Assembly: GCF_016617715.1 (NCBI RefSeq)
Contig: NZ_CP067225.1
Coordinates: forward strand, 2,406,501 to 2,470,500
DNA: 64,000 nucleotides
Reading direction: 5' to 3'
Origin: Paracoccus sp. MC1862
Lineage (GTDB): Bacteria; Pseudomonadota; Alphaproteobacteria; Rhodobacterales; Rhodobacteraceae
In this document: piece by piece, positions 38,780 through 47,781 of the stretch
Numbering within the stretch: the stretch's first letter is position 1
Layout: every line of letters starts with the position of its first letter
Notes under the pieces: model-generated
The model's database searches: none
Told to the model about the DNA's origin: nothing
What the model saw: the letters and a program-made list of their open reading frames with translations, nothing else
Program-made: the position numbers and the translations under genes

Positions 38780-40389
38780 ACGACGCGACCCTGCCCGGAG
38801 CCGCTGCGGCGACCGCCCTGCCGATGTCCACGCGGGTGATGAACCTCGCGGGCTTCCTCACCCAGTCCGCCCGCCGTCTGCCCGACGAGATCGCGCTGGT
38901 CATGGGCGAGCGCCGCTGGACCTGGGCCGAGTTCGAGGCCCGCACCGACGCGCTGGCCGCCGCGTTGCAGGACCGGCTAGGGCTGAAGAAAGGCGACCGC
39001 GTCCTTTGCCAGTCGCAGAACTGCCCCGAGATGATGCAGGCCATGTTCGCCGTCTGGCGCGCGGGCGGCGTCTGGGTGCCCGCGAACTTCCGCCAGACGC
39101 CCGACGAGGTGGCGTATCAGGTGCAGGCCTCGGGCGCGACCGGGCTGATCTGCAACGCCGCCTTTCCCGACCACGCGGCGGCCTGCGGCGATCTGGGCTT
39201 CAAGCTGACGATCGGCGGCGCGGCTTTCGGCACCTCGCTGGAGGCGCTGACCGAGGACTACATGGGCCAGCGCCCGCAGGTGGCGGTGGTGGACCGCGAC
39301 GATCCCTGCTGGTTCTTCTTCACCTCGGGCACCACGGGGCGACCCAAGGCATCCGTCCTGACCCACGGGCAGATGGCTTTTGTCGTCACGAACCACCTTG
39401 CGGACCTGATGCCGGGGCTGACGCCCGAGGATGCCTCGCTGGTGGTGGCGCCGCTGTCGCATGGCGCGGGCGTCCACCAGCTGACGCAGGTCGCGCGCGG
39501 GGTGAAGACGGTGCTGATGCCGTCCGAGAGGTTCGACGTGGACACCGTCTGCGCGCTGATCGCGGAATGGCGCGTCTCGACCATCTTCACCGTGCCGACG
39601 ATCCTCAAGCTGATCGTCGAGCATCCGGCGACGGCGCAGGCCGACCTGTCCTCGCTGCGCTATGTCATCTACGAGGGCGCGCCGATGTATCGCGAGGACC
39701 AGAAGCGCGCGCTGGAGGTGCTAGGCCCCGTGCTGGTCCAGTATTTCGGGCTGGGCGAGGTCACGGGCGCGATCACCGTCCTGCCGACGTATCTGCACAG
39801 CGCAACCGACGACGGCCTGACCGGCACCTGCGGCTTTGCCCGCACGGGAGTCGAGGTGCAGGTGCAGGACGACCATGGCAATGAACTCGCGCCCGGGGAG
39901 ACCGGCGAGCTTTGCGTGATCGGCCCCGCCGTCTTTGCGGGCTACTGGAATAACCCCAAGGCCAACGCGGAATCCTTCCGCAACGGCTGGTTCCGAACCG
40001 GCGATCTGGGCCACATGGACGAGCGCGGCTTCTTCTACATCACCGGGCGGCAGTCGGACATGTTCATCTCGGGCGGCTCGAACGTCTATCCGCGCGAGGT
40101 CGAGGAGAAGATCCTGACCCATCCCGCCATCAGCGAGGTCGCCGTGCTGGGGATGCCCGACCCCCTCTGGGGCGAGGTCGGCTGGGCCGTCTGCGTCCCG
40201 CGCGAGGGCGCACAGGTCACGCCCGAGGAACTGGCCGCGCATCTGAACGGCAAGCTGTCCCGCTACAAGATGCCGCGTCGCTTTGTGATGTGGGAGGCGC
40301 TGCCGAAGTCGGCTTACGGCAAGATCACCAAGAAGATGATCCGCGAGGAACTGGAGCGGCAAGGGCTGACCGGGGAAGCATCGGCATGA
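38776..40389 (+). CDS. Acyl-CoA synthetase (AMP-forming ligase)
   Basis: The 537-residue member of the ANL superfamily has the P-loop-like motif FFFTSGTTGRPKASVLTH, the A5-like region YFGLGEVTG, GWFRTGDLGHMDERGFFYITGR and the C-terminal lysine loop PKSAYGKITKK. It adenylates a carboxylic acid and transfers it to CoA. Together with the TRAP importer and thiolase it would activate the imported acid. Substrate specificity cannot be read from the sequence. Confidence 0.94.
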   Translation: MNDATLPGAAAATALPMSTRVMNLAGFLTQSARRLPDEIALVMGERRWTWAEFEARTDALAAALQDRLGLKKGDRVLCQSQNCPEMMQAMFAVWRAGGVWVPANFRQTPDEVAYQVQASGATGLICNAAFPDHAAACGDLGFKLTIGGAAFGTSLEALTEDYMGQRPQVAVVDRDDPCWFFFTSGTTGRPKASVLTHGQMAFVVTNHLADLMPGLTPEDASLVVAPLSHGAGVHQLTQVARGVKTVLMPSERFDVDTVCALIAEWRVSTIFTVPTILKLIVEHPATAQADLSSLRYVIYEGAPMYREDQKRALEVLGPVLVQYFGLGEVTGAITVLPTYLHSATDDGLTGTCGFARTGVEVQVQDDHGNELAPGETGELCVIGPAVFAGYWNNPKANAESFRNGWFRTGDLGHMDERGFFYITGRQSDMFISGGSNVYPREVEEKILTHPAISEVAVLGMPDPLWGEVGWAVCVPREGAQVTPEELAAHLNGKLSRYKMPRRFVMWEALPKSAYGKITKKMIREELERQGLTGEASA

Positions 40390-40443
40390 CGTCGGATGCT
40401 GCGACCGGGGCGCTGCCTCCCTCGGGCTCCACCTCTGACTCGC

Positions 40444-40469
40444 CGGAAACGGTCCACCGGATCGTTTCC
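40444..40469. promoter_or_regulatory. Inverted repeat before the PCC/DUF296 gene (possible operator)
   Basis: GGAAACG and CGTTTCC form an exact inverted pair separated by 11 bases, between the acyl-CoA synthetase stop (40389) and ATG 40527. GGAAA/TTTCC halves occur in some IclR-family operators, though with other spacing. It could also be a small transcript hairpin. Confidence 0.3.
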
Positions 40470-40526
40470 CGGGCGCTCGCCAGTCCGGGAGATTTGGAAC
40501 CGTCCGAAGAGACGAAGGACGCGCGC

Positions 40527-41351
40527 ATGATCCATCCGGGGCCGCGCGCGGCCGAGCGGCTGCAGGCGGCAAAGACGCGGCTGGTGCCCGTCGCAGGAGT
40601 GCTGCAGGCGGGCGAGACGGTGATGGCCGGGGTCGCGCGGCTCTTTGCCAGGGCGGGTTGCCCGGGGGGCGTGGTCTTTCTTGAGGGCGTGAGTTGCGAT
40701 CCGATGCGCTACGTGCTGCCTGCGCTATCCAGCGATGCCTCTCATGCGGCATGGTATTCGACCACCTTCGCACCGGAAGGTCGGGTGTGGATCGAGGCTG
40801 CAACGGCCAGCGTCGGCCGGCGCGACGGCGCGGCGTTTCTGCATTGTCACGGGCTGTGGACCACGTCTGAGGGCAAGGCGATGGGGCATCTGCTGCCCTT
40901 CGACAGCGTGGTGGCCGAGGAAACGGCAGTGACCGGCATCGGCGCGCGGGACGCATGGTTCGACTCGCGCCCCGATGCGGAAACGAACTTCACCTTGTTC
41001 CAGATTTCCGGCGGCCTGCCCGACGCCCCCGGCCTGATCGCCCGCATTGCGCCGGGCGAGGATGTCGTCACCGCCGTCGAAGGCCTTTGCGCCGGAGCAG
41101 GCTGGAGCGCGGCCCGTGTCCACGGCCTCGGCAGCATCGACCATATCCTGTTCCAGAACGGCACCCGCGTCGATTGCCTTGCAACCGAGCTGCGCTTTGC
41201 GGGCGCGCGGCTGGAAAACGGCCGCGCCCATCTGCCCATCGATGTCGTCGATATCGATGGCGCCATCTCTCACGGCGTCCTCGCGCGCGGGGCGAATCCC
41301 GTGGGCGTGACGCTGGAACTTCTGATCGAACCTTTCAAGGACAGACCATGA
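40527..41351 (+). CDS. Double PCC (DUF296) domain protein in a CoA-catabolic operon
   Basis: From ATG 40527 the protein has 274 residues (MIHPGPRAAERLQ, a common family start). It contains two PCC/DUF296-like domains. The first has the HxH motif FLHCHGLWTTSEGKAMGHLL; the second ends HLPIDVVDIDGAISHG with VTLELLI and lacks the HxH. No DNA-binding AT-hook is attached, so a metabolic or metal-dependent role is more likely. An ATG at 40386 overlaps the previous stop codon and would add 47 residues. That extension uses noticeably more A/T third positions than its neighbours, so I prefer the later start. Confidence 0.72.
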   Translation: MIHPGPRAAERLQAAKTRLVPVAGVLQAGETVMAGVARLFARAGCPGGVVFLEGVSCDPMRYVLPALSSDASHAAWYSTTFAPEGRVWIEAATASVGRRDGAAFLHCHGLWTTSEGKAMGHLLPFDSVVAEETAVTGIGARDAWFDSRPDAETNFTLFQISGGLPDAPGLIARIAPGEDVVTAVEGLCAGAGWSAARVHGLGSIDHILFQNGTRVDCLATELRFAGARLENGRAHLPIDVVDIDGAISHGVLARGANPVGVTLELLIEPFKDRP

Positions 41352-42106
41352 CCACCAAAGTAGCCCTCGTCACCGGCGCCGCCCGCGGCATCGGCCTTGC
41401 CACGACCGAGCTTTTCCTCGAAGGCGGCTGGCAGGTCGCGATGGTGGACCGCGACCGTGACGAACTGGCCGCTGCCTCGGGCACGCTGCAGGGGGTTCAT
41501 CCCATCGTGGCCGACGTGTCCATCCCCGAACAGGTCGAGCAGATGCGCGAGCAGGCGCTGTCGCGCTTCGGCCGCATCGACGCGCTGGTGAACAACGCGG
41601 GCGTGGCGCTGTTCGCCCGCGCCGAGACGGTCAGCTTCGCGCAGTGGCGCGAGGTGATGGCCACGAACCTCGACGGCGTGTTCCTCTGCACCCAGGCGCT
41701 GACCCCGGCGCTGGCGGAAACGAAGGGCGCGATCGTCAATATCGCCTCGATCTCGGGGCTGCGGGCGTCCACGCTGCGGGTGGCCTATGGCACCTCGAAG
41801 GCCGCCGTCATCCACCTGACAAAGCAATATGCCGCCGAACTGGGCGAGATGGGCATCCGCGTGAACTGCATTGCCCCCGGTCCGGTCCGCACCAAGCTGG
41901 CGATGGCGGTCCATGCGCCCGAGATCATCGCTGCCTATTATGACGCGATCCCGCTGAACCGCTATGGCGAGGCGCGCGAAATCGCGGAAGGCATCGTCTT
42001 CTTATGCTCTGAGAACGCGAGCTTCGTCACCGGGCAGACGCTGGCCGTGGACGGCGGCTTCGATGCGACGGGCGTGGGCCTGCCGGCGCTGCGCCGGGCC
42101 GAGTGA
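41348..42106 (+). CDS. Short-chain dehydrogenase/reductase
   Basis: The 252-residue classical SDR has TGAARGIG, NNAG, ASISG and YGTSK in the expected order, and ends with VTGQTLAVDGGFDATG. It overlaps the PCC/DUF296 gene (ATGA) and closes the TRAP-IclR-thiolase-ligase operon. It may oxidise a hydroxyacyl intermediate or the product of the pathway. Confidence 0.93.
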   Translation: MTTKVALVTGAARGIGLATTELFLEGGWQVAMVDRDRDELAAASGTLQGVHPIVADVSIPEQVEQMREQALSRFGRIDALVNNAGVALFARAETVSFAQWREVMATNLDGVFLCTQALTPALAETKGAIVNIASISGLRASTLRVAYGTSKAAVIHLTKQYAAELGEMGIRVNCIAPGPVRTKLAMAVHAPEIIAAYYDAIPLNRYGEAREIAEGIVFLCSENASFVTGQTLAVDGGFDATGVGLPALRRAE

Positions 42107-42109
42107 AGC

Positions 42110-42765
42110 AGGGGGGCGGGGCGTCATGCAGCCCTGGGTCACCAGCCTCAGCGAGATTCCGGGAACCTCGACGATCAGCGCCAGCCGCAGCATGTCGGCG
42201 TCCCAGAAGGAAATATCCCCCGGAAAATCGTCGCCAGCGGCACGTCCCGCACCACCGAACCCAAAAAAAGACGTTCATCCCGGCCCCCGGGGGATGATGA
42301 GCCCAATTTCCATGGTCACGACAACGACGACCGCGAACCAGATCAGGGTCGCCTCCTGCGAGCCGAGCGCCTCGGTCCCGCAGTCCATGCCGGCGACGAC
42401 CGGGAAGGACACCGGCACCCTCAGCAGCATTATCGACAGGTATTCCGGCACGCAGCCGAGCAGCAGGTAGATCACCACGATGCACAGCATCGCCGTCCAA
42501 GGCCCGCGGCCGGCGATCAGGGCCGACACTCCCTGCGTCACTCCGGCCACCGTCACGAATTCGCCGAAGATCTCGGCCCCGATGATAATGCTGAAGATCA
42601 TGCCGGTGGCGATGGCGCGGTTGAACATGTGGCGCCCGACCACGTCGATGCCGGTCACGACCACCATCAGCCCGAGACCTGCCCCCGTCGCGGCCAGCAG
42701 CCGCCCACCGAGGCGGGCGGTGCGGGCATGATCGCGGCGCGGGGCGCCTCACCCGTCAGGCTCAT
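42110..42765 (-). pseudogene. Remnant of a TRAP permease operon (dctQ' joined to 'dctM)
   Basis: Read on the minus strand, the start MSLTGEAPR shifts frame to LLAATGAGLGLMVVVTGIDV, the first helix of a DctQ protein. It then passes directly into a DctM C-terminal third (IIIGAEIFGEFVTVAGVTQG, LGCVPEYLSIMLLRVPV). The frame breaks again after GLIIP and is continued in other frames (NVFF, then FWDADMLRLALIVEVPGISL). So most of dctQ and two thirds of dctM are deleted and several frameshifts remain. It cannot make a transporter. It overlaps the upstream dctP remnant by ATGA. Confidence 0.82.
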
Positions 42766-43722
42766 TGGGCGGCGGCTGTCTGCGCGGGGTAGTCGGCCAG
42801 CGCCGCGCCCGCGTCATGCCCAGCGCCGATGCGCGCGATCCATTCGGATTCCAGCCGCCCGGCGATCTCGTCCACCCTGGCGGCGATGGGTCCGAGGCAT
42901 CGTGGATCTCGATCCCGGCCAAGGTCATCCGATCGATCGTGGCGGCGTCGGCGGCGCTCCAGGCCTCGTCCTTGCGGCGGGCCAGCGCCTCGCCGGACCG
43001 CGCCTCGATGGCGGCGCGGTCTTCCTCGGAAATCGCGGCCCAGCGGTCCTCGTTCATTACCATGCCCCGGCACCCGCATGGCGTAGCGGACATGGTTGGT
43101 CAGGTTGAATGCGGTCACCGAATCGTAGCCGAAGGCGCCGCCGTCGATGACCCCACGCGACAGCTTCTCGTAGATAACGGGGGCCGGCATGAACAGGAGC
43201 GTCGCGCACAGAGCCTCCAGCAGGTCGCGGGCATTGCCGGCGGAGACGCTCAGCTTGAGGCCGGCGAAATCCGCGGGCGTCCCGATCCTGACCTTCCCAG
43301 TGTGGATCAGCCCTGGCCCATGCGTCCACAGTCCCGGCAGATGCGTGACCGCATGTTCCGCATGGGGGTCGAGTTGTCCCGTATAGACCTGCCAGATTGC
43401 CACCGCGTCGTCGCCCATGCGGCTGAACGGCCTGACCATCGCCCCGGCGAAGCGGTCGCCCTCGGACGACGGGTTCTGGCCATGGGCGATGCCGTCGCAG
43501 CCAGGTCGAAATACGCCTGCGGGGTGCCGAGGGGCTTGCCCGGCACCACGATCCTGTCCCGGCCCCCGGTCGCCGCCTCGACATCCTTCGCCCAGGGCAG
43601 GATCGCGTTGACCCGCACCGGATGGCCGGGCGGCAGCCACGAGGACATGGTCAGAGTCTCGGCCAGGGCGGGCGTCGCCATCAGCATCAGGGCGCAAGGG
43701 CGGAACGGAGGATGGCGGTCAT
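42762..43722 (-). pseudogene. Frameshifted TRAP substrate-binding protein gene (dctP remnant)
   Basis: The pieces of one DctP-family protein lie in different frames of the minus strand: MTAILRSALAP, then LMLMATPALAETLTMSSWLP, then AGLKLSVSAGNARDLLEALC with VIDGGAFGYDSVTAFNLTNH, then MNEDRWAAISEEDRAAIEAR, then VDEIAGRLESEWIARIG back in the former frame. At least four frameshifts are needed to join them. It differs from the intact DctP at 35737 and is a separate system in decay. Neighbouring genes are clean, so sequencing error is an unlikely explanation. Confidence 0.82.
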
Positions 43723-43970
43723 GCCGCTCTCGATCACGATCCGGCGCACGGGAAGGGCGCGAGGAGGTCCGGGTTGCAGGGCGCCGGCTGGCCAGAGGGC
43801 CGCCGTCCGAAAGGCCGGGCCATTGGCGGGCATTGCGGGGCGGGCAAGGCCCGGACCGGCGGCCCGAGTGCCCCAGAGATCGACGGAAACACTCCGGCCT
43901 CCAAAGGGGCGATGCGGCAACCGGACAGCCCCGCCGCGTGTTGTCGCTGCAAACGGACGGGAGACGGATC

Positions 43971-44738
43971 ATGACGCCAAGATGGCCCGAGCGGCTGTGG
44001 ATCGTGCGGCACGGGGAAAGCGCGGGCAATGTCGCCCGGGACTTCGCCTATCAGCAGGGCATGGCCCGGATCGACCTGACCGGGCGCGACGTGGACGTGC
44101 CGCTCTCCGCCTTGGGCGAACAGCAAGCCCGCGCGCTCGGCCACTGGTTCTCGCAGGGGAAGGAAGACGGGCGGCCAAACGTGGTCCTGGCCTCGCCCTA
44201 CCTGCGGGCGATGGAAACCGCCCGCATCTTCCGGGACGCTGGCGGCTGCCCGGCGGACACCCGCATCCATCTGGACGAGCGCCTGCGGGAAAAGGAATTC
44301 GGCATCCTCGACGGGCTGACCGGCAAGGGCATCCGCGCCGAGTTCCCCCAGCAGGCCGAGTTGCGGGCGATGATCGGCAAGTTCTACCACCGCCCGCCGG
44401 GGGGCGAAAGCTGGTGCGATGTGATCTTCCGCCTGCGGGCGCTGCTGGACACGGTGGCCCTGCACCACGGCGGCTGCCGGGTGATGATCGTGGCCCACCA
44501 GGTCGTGGTCCTCTGCCTGCGCTACGTCATCGAGGGGATGACGGAGCAGGAAATCCTCGAAATCGACCGGCAGGCGGATGTCGCCAACTGCTCGATCACG
44601 GAATACTGCTGGGAAGCGGGCGCGGAGGGCACCGACGGCGGGCTGAAACTGGTGCGCTACAACGTCACCGCGCCGATGGAGGCCGAGGACACCCCCGTCA
44701 CCCGCGAACCCGACGCCATCGTGGGAAACCGGGGATGA
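43971..44738 (+). CDS. Histidine phosphatase family protein
   Basis: The 255-residue protein has the phosphohistidine motif LWIVRHGESAGN near residue 9, ASPYLRAMETARIF, the acid residue in LREKEFGILDG and the second histidine in MIVAHQVVV. This fold covers phosphoglycerate-mutase-like phosphatases with many substrates, here unknown. It is coupled to the NAD(P)HX dehydratase gene (ATGA). Confidence 0.92.
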   Translation: MTPRWPERLWIVRHGESAGNVARDFAYQQGMARIDLTGRDVDVPLSALGEQQARALGHWFSQGKEDGRPNVVLASPYLRAMETARIFRDAGGCPADTRIHLDERLREKEFGILDGLTGKGIRAEFPQQAELRAMIGKFYHRPPGGESWCDVIFRLRALLDTVALHHGGCRVMIVAHQVVVLCLRYVIEGMTEQEILEIDRQADVANCSITEYCWEAGAEGTDGGLKLVRYNVTAPMEAEDTPVTREPDAIVGNRG

Positions 44739-45613
44739 GCGAGGCGTCCTCGATCCTCGACGCGGCCTGGCTGCGCCGCCATCCGCTGCCGGTCCACCCC
44801 GAGGACACCGACAAGAACAGCCGCGGCCGGGTGATGCTGGTAGGCGGCTCGCTGCGGGTGCCGGGCGGGCTGATCCTGACGGCGCTGGCCGCCTTCCGCG
44901 CGGGCGCGGGCAAGGTCCAGATGGGCCTGCCCGAGCCGCTGGCCATCCCCACCGGCATCGCCATGCCCGAAGCGGGCATCTTCGCCCTGCCCCATGACGA
45001 GGACGGCGAGATCGCGGATGCCTCGATGCTGGTGGACAAGCTCGGCGGCTGCGGCTGCCTGGTGCTGGGTCCGGCGATGGCTTCGCCCTCGGCCGCGCTG
45101 GCAATGATGGACGCGCTGCTGCCTGCGGCGGACGCAGGGCCGGTGCTGATCGACGCCGCCTGCGTGGGGGCGGCCGCCGCGCGGCTGGCTCAGGTCGAGG
45201 TGCTGGCGGGCGGCGCGATCCTGACGCCCCATGTGGGCGAGATGGCGCAACTGACCGGGCTGGAAGCGGTCGAGATCGAGGCGCGGCGCGACGAGATCGC
45301 GGTGGAATGGTCCACCCGGTTGAAGGCGGTCATCGTGATGAAGGGCGCCACGACCCTGATCGCCAGCCCGGACGGAGAGGTCGCGGCCTATGGCGGGGGT
45401 GGCGTGGGGCTGGCCACGGGCGGCTCGGGCGACGTGCTGACCGGCATCATCGCCGGGCTCTGCGCCCGCGGACTGCCTGCCTATGAGGCCGCCTGCTGGG
45501 GCGTCTGGCTGCATGGCGAGGCCGGGCGGCGGCTGGCCGAGCGTCTGGGTCCCATGGGCTTCATGGCCCGCGAACTGCCTGCCGAGGTGCCCAGCCTGAT
45601 GCGCGGCATCTAG
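44735..45613 (+). CDS. ADP/ATP-dependent NAD(P)H-hydrate dehydratase
   Basis: The 292-residue protein is a ribokinase-like NAD(P)HX dehydratase that repairs hydrated NAD(P)H. Diagnostic blocks are NSRGRVMLVGGSLRVPGGLI, LTPHVGEMAQLTGL, VMKGATTLIASPDG and the catalytic GVGLATGGSGDVLTGIIAGL. The usual NnrE epimerase domain is not fused to it. It is cotranscribed with the histidine phosphatase. Confidence 0.93.
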   Translation: MSEASSILDAAWLRRHPLPVHPEDTDKNSRGRVMLVGGSLRVPGGLILTALAAFRAGAGKVQMGLPEPLAIPTGIAMPEAGIFALPHDEDGEIADASMLVDKLGGCGCLVLGPAMASPSAALAMMDALLPAADAGPVLIDAACVGAAAARLAQVEVLAGGAILTPHVGEMAQLTGLEAVEIEARRDEIAVEWSTRLKAVIVMKGATTLIASPDGEVAAYGGGGVGLATGGSGDVLTGIIAGLCARGLPAYEAACWGVWLHGEAGRRLAERLGPMGFMARELPAEVPSLMRGI

Positions 45614-46205
45614 GCGGGATCATTGCCGGGGAATGCGGGCAAGGCGTCGGTGGCCTTCTTCGGCATCAACACCATTCCCGCGGAACAGTCTTGAGCATCC
45701 GCTTCGGCGGCCCCCTTCACATGTCTTTCTGGCCCCGACACCCCATCGGGCAGCCCGCCCCTCGTCACGGCCGACTTCGCTCCCGGCCCGTCCGGCACCG
45801 CAGGCAGAATGTCCTGCCTCCCGGAACAAACCTTGTCACCGTCGTCCCTGCAATCCCGACCGATCGGTTCGCGCGCCCTCATGGGCTTCTTTCTGGCCCA
45901 AATACCCATCTTTGGGCGACTCGCCGCCATCTTGACCAAGTTTACCTAGACCAGCACGGGCCGCCGGATGCAGCCTTGCGAATGAAGCATCCCGGCCAGC
46001 GAGGAACCCGATGCGGTCTGCCGGTCGAGAGCCGATGCAGGGCTGCCTCGTCTGCCGCCGCCTGGCAACTTTTGCCATCAAAGCCGCGCCTTCACTTCCC
46101 CTTGACCCTTGCAGCCGGGACGCCGACGGGGGATGACCGGCCTATCTGCCGGCAACGGGCGGTCTGGCGCCGCAACAGCCGGCGCACCAGCGAAAGGATC
46201 AGCGG
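45614..46205. other. 592-bp region without a supported gene
   Basis: Short open frames cross the region in several phases but none has a good ribosome binding site, conserved motif or plausible composition. The only recognisable element is repeat copy 5. The region has more A/T than its surroundings around 45940-45955 (AAGTTTACCTAG). The promoter for the downstream dehydrogenase must lie in its right part, but I cannot point to it. Confidence 0.45.
45881..45950 (-). repeat. GGATATTT-type intergenic repeat, copy 5 (divergent)
   Basis: On the minus strand, GATGGGTATTTGGGCCAGAA and AGAAGCCCAT follow GGTCAAGATGGCGGCGAGTC. It has the ATTTGGGCC...AGAAAG end of the family but GATGGGTATTT instead of GGGGATATTT. 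Unlike the other copies it does not lie just behind a gene in the same orientation, since both flanking genes are on the plus strand. Confidence 0.5.
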
Positions 46206-47726
46206 ATGTCAGGCTTCACTCCTCATGGCAAGCATCTGGTCGCGGGCGAATGGGTCGGCGGAACGGAAACCTTCACATCCAGTCCCGCCCATGGCCCGGC
46301 GCATGAGTTCGCCGTCGGCACCCCGGAACTTGTCGCCCGCGCCTGCGCGGCGGCCGCCGAAGCCTTCGAACCCTATGCGGCGACCACCCGCGAGGACCGG
46401 GCGCGCTTCCTCGACGCCATCGCCGACGAGATCGAGGCCCGTGCCGAGGCGATCACCGCCATCGGCACACAGGAATCCGGCCTGCCCGAGGCCCGCCTGC
46501 AGGGCGAGCGCGGCCGCACGACCGGCCAGTTGCGGCTGTTCGCGGATCACATCCGCAAGGGCGACTACCTCGACCGCCGCCATGACGCGGCCCTGCCCGA
46601 CCGCAAGCCCGCGGCCCGGCCCGAACTGCGGATGATCCAGTTGCCCGTCGGCCCGGTCGCGGTCTTCGGCGCCTCGAACTTCCCGCTGGCCTTCTCGACC
46701 GCGGGCGGCGACACGGCGGCGGCGCTGGCGGCGGGCTGCCCGGTCGTGGTCAAGGGCCATTCCGCCCATCCCGGCACCGGCGAGATCGTGGCCGGGGCCG
46801 TGCTGGCCGCGATCGAGAAGACCGGGATGCCGAAGGGCGTCTTCTCCCTCATCCAGGGCGGCAACCGCAAGGTCGGCGAGGCGCTGGTGACGGACCCGCG
46901 CATCAAGGCCGTGGGCTTCACCGGCTCGCTGCAGGGCGGCCGCGCCCTGTTCGACCTCTGCGCCGCCCGTCCCGAGCCGATCCCCTTCTTCGGCGAACTC
47001 GGCTCGGTCAACCCGATGTTTGTCCTGCCTGCAGCCGCCGCCGCACGCGGCGAGGAGATCGGGACGAATTGGGCAGGTTCCCTGACCATGGGCGCGGGCC
47101 AGTTCTGCACCAACCCCGGCATCGCCGTGATGCTGGACAGCCCTGATGCCGACCGCCTGATCGCCTCGGCCCGCGCCGCGCTTGAGCAGACAGCACCTCA
47201 AACCATGCTGACCCCCGGCATCGCACAGGCCTACCGCGAGGGCGTGGACCGCATGGGCAAGTCCAACGCGGTCAAGCCGGTGCTGACCACCGACAGCGCC
47301 GAGCGCAGCGCCTCGCCCAACCTCTACGAGACGACGGCGGACGCCTTCCTCGGCGAGAACGACCTGGCCGAGGAGGTCTTCGGGCCCCTCGGGCTGGTTG
47401 TCCGCGCAAGCTCGCCCGAGGACATGGAACGCATCGCCCGCGGCTTCCCCGGCCAGTTGACCGCGACGCTGCACACCGACCCCGAGGACGCGGACCTTGC
47501 CCGCCGCTTGCTGCCGATCCTCGCCCAGAAGGCCGGGCGGGTGCTGGCGAACGGCTACCCCACCGGGGTCGAGGTCGCCGACGCGATGGTCCACGGCGGG
47601 CCTTATCCCGCCTCGACCAACTTCGGCGCGACCTCGGTCGGCACACTCTCGATCCGCCGCTTCCTGCGGCCCGTCGCCTTCCAGAACCTGCCCGACTACC
47701 TGATCAGCGGCGATCTGGCAGGATGA
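46206..47726 (+). CDS. Alpha-ketoglutaric semialdehyde dehydrogenase-type aldehyde dehydrogenase
   Basis: The 506-residue protein is an NADP-preferring aldehyde dehydrogenase of the KGSADH group. It begins with GKHLVAGEWVGGTETF, has the cofactor loop VAVFGASNFPLAFSTAGGDT, the catalytic glutamate in FFGELGSVNP and the nucleophile in MGAGQFCTNPG. It ends with IRRFLRPVAFQNLPDYLI, typical for this group, which acts in pentose, hydroxyproline or glucarate breakdown. No other gene of such a pathway is adjacent. Confidence 0.92.
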   Translation: MSGFTPHGKHLVAGEWVGGTETFTSSPAHGPAHEFAVGTPELVARACAAAAEAFEPYAATTREDRARFLDAIADEIEARAEAITAIGTQESGLPEARLQGERGRTTGQLRLFADHIRKGDYLDRRHDAALPDRKPAARPELRMIQLPVGPVAVFGASNFPLAFSTAGGDTAAALAAGCPVVVKGHSAHPGTGEIVAGAVLAAIEKTGMPKGVFSLIQGGNRKVGEALVTDPRIKAVGFTGSLQGGRALFDLCAARPEPIPFFGELGSVNPMFVLPAAAAARGEEIGTNWAGSLTMGAGQFCTNPGIAVMLDSPDADRLIASARAALEQTAPQTMLTPGIAQAYREGVDRMGKSNAVKPVLTTDSAERSASPNLYETTADAFLGENDLAEEVFGPLGLVVRASSPEDMERIARGFPGQLTATLHTDPEDADLARRLLPILAQKAGRVLANGYPTGVEVADAMVHGGPYPASTNFGATSVGTLSIRRFLRPVAFQNLPDYLISGDLAG

Positions 47727-47747
47727 CGAGGCGCAGTCCCAATCACG

Positions 47748-47776
47748 AAGGCCGCCCCGGCAGGGCGGCCTTTTTT
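47748..47776 (+). terminator. Rho-independent terminator after the aldehyde dehydrogenase
   Basis: AAGGCCGCCC (47748-47757) pairs perfectly with GGGCGGCCTT (47763-47772) around the loop CGGCA, and six T in all (47771-47776) close it. It lies 22 bp after the dehydrogenase stop and just before the end of the convergent peptidoglycan-binding protein gene. Confidence 0.9.
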
Positions 47777-47781
47777 GTGGA

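Noticed and set aside
42200..42230. Apparent extra copy of the GGATATTT repeat (minus strand)
   Set aside because: The bases correspond to the DctM segment GYF..FWDADMLRLA in the TRAP remnant, so the similarity is explained by coding sequence.
45610..45939. 109-codon minus-strand open frame in the 592-bp gap
   Set aside because: Part of it is repeat DNA, there is no ribosome binding site or recognisable domain, and composition is not gene-like.
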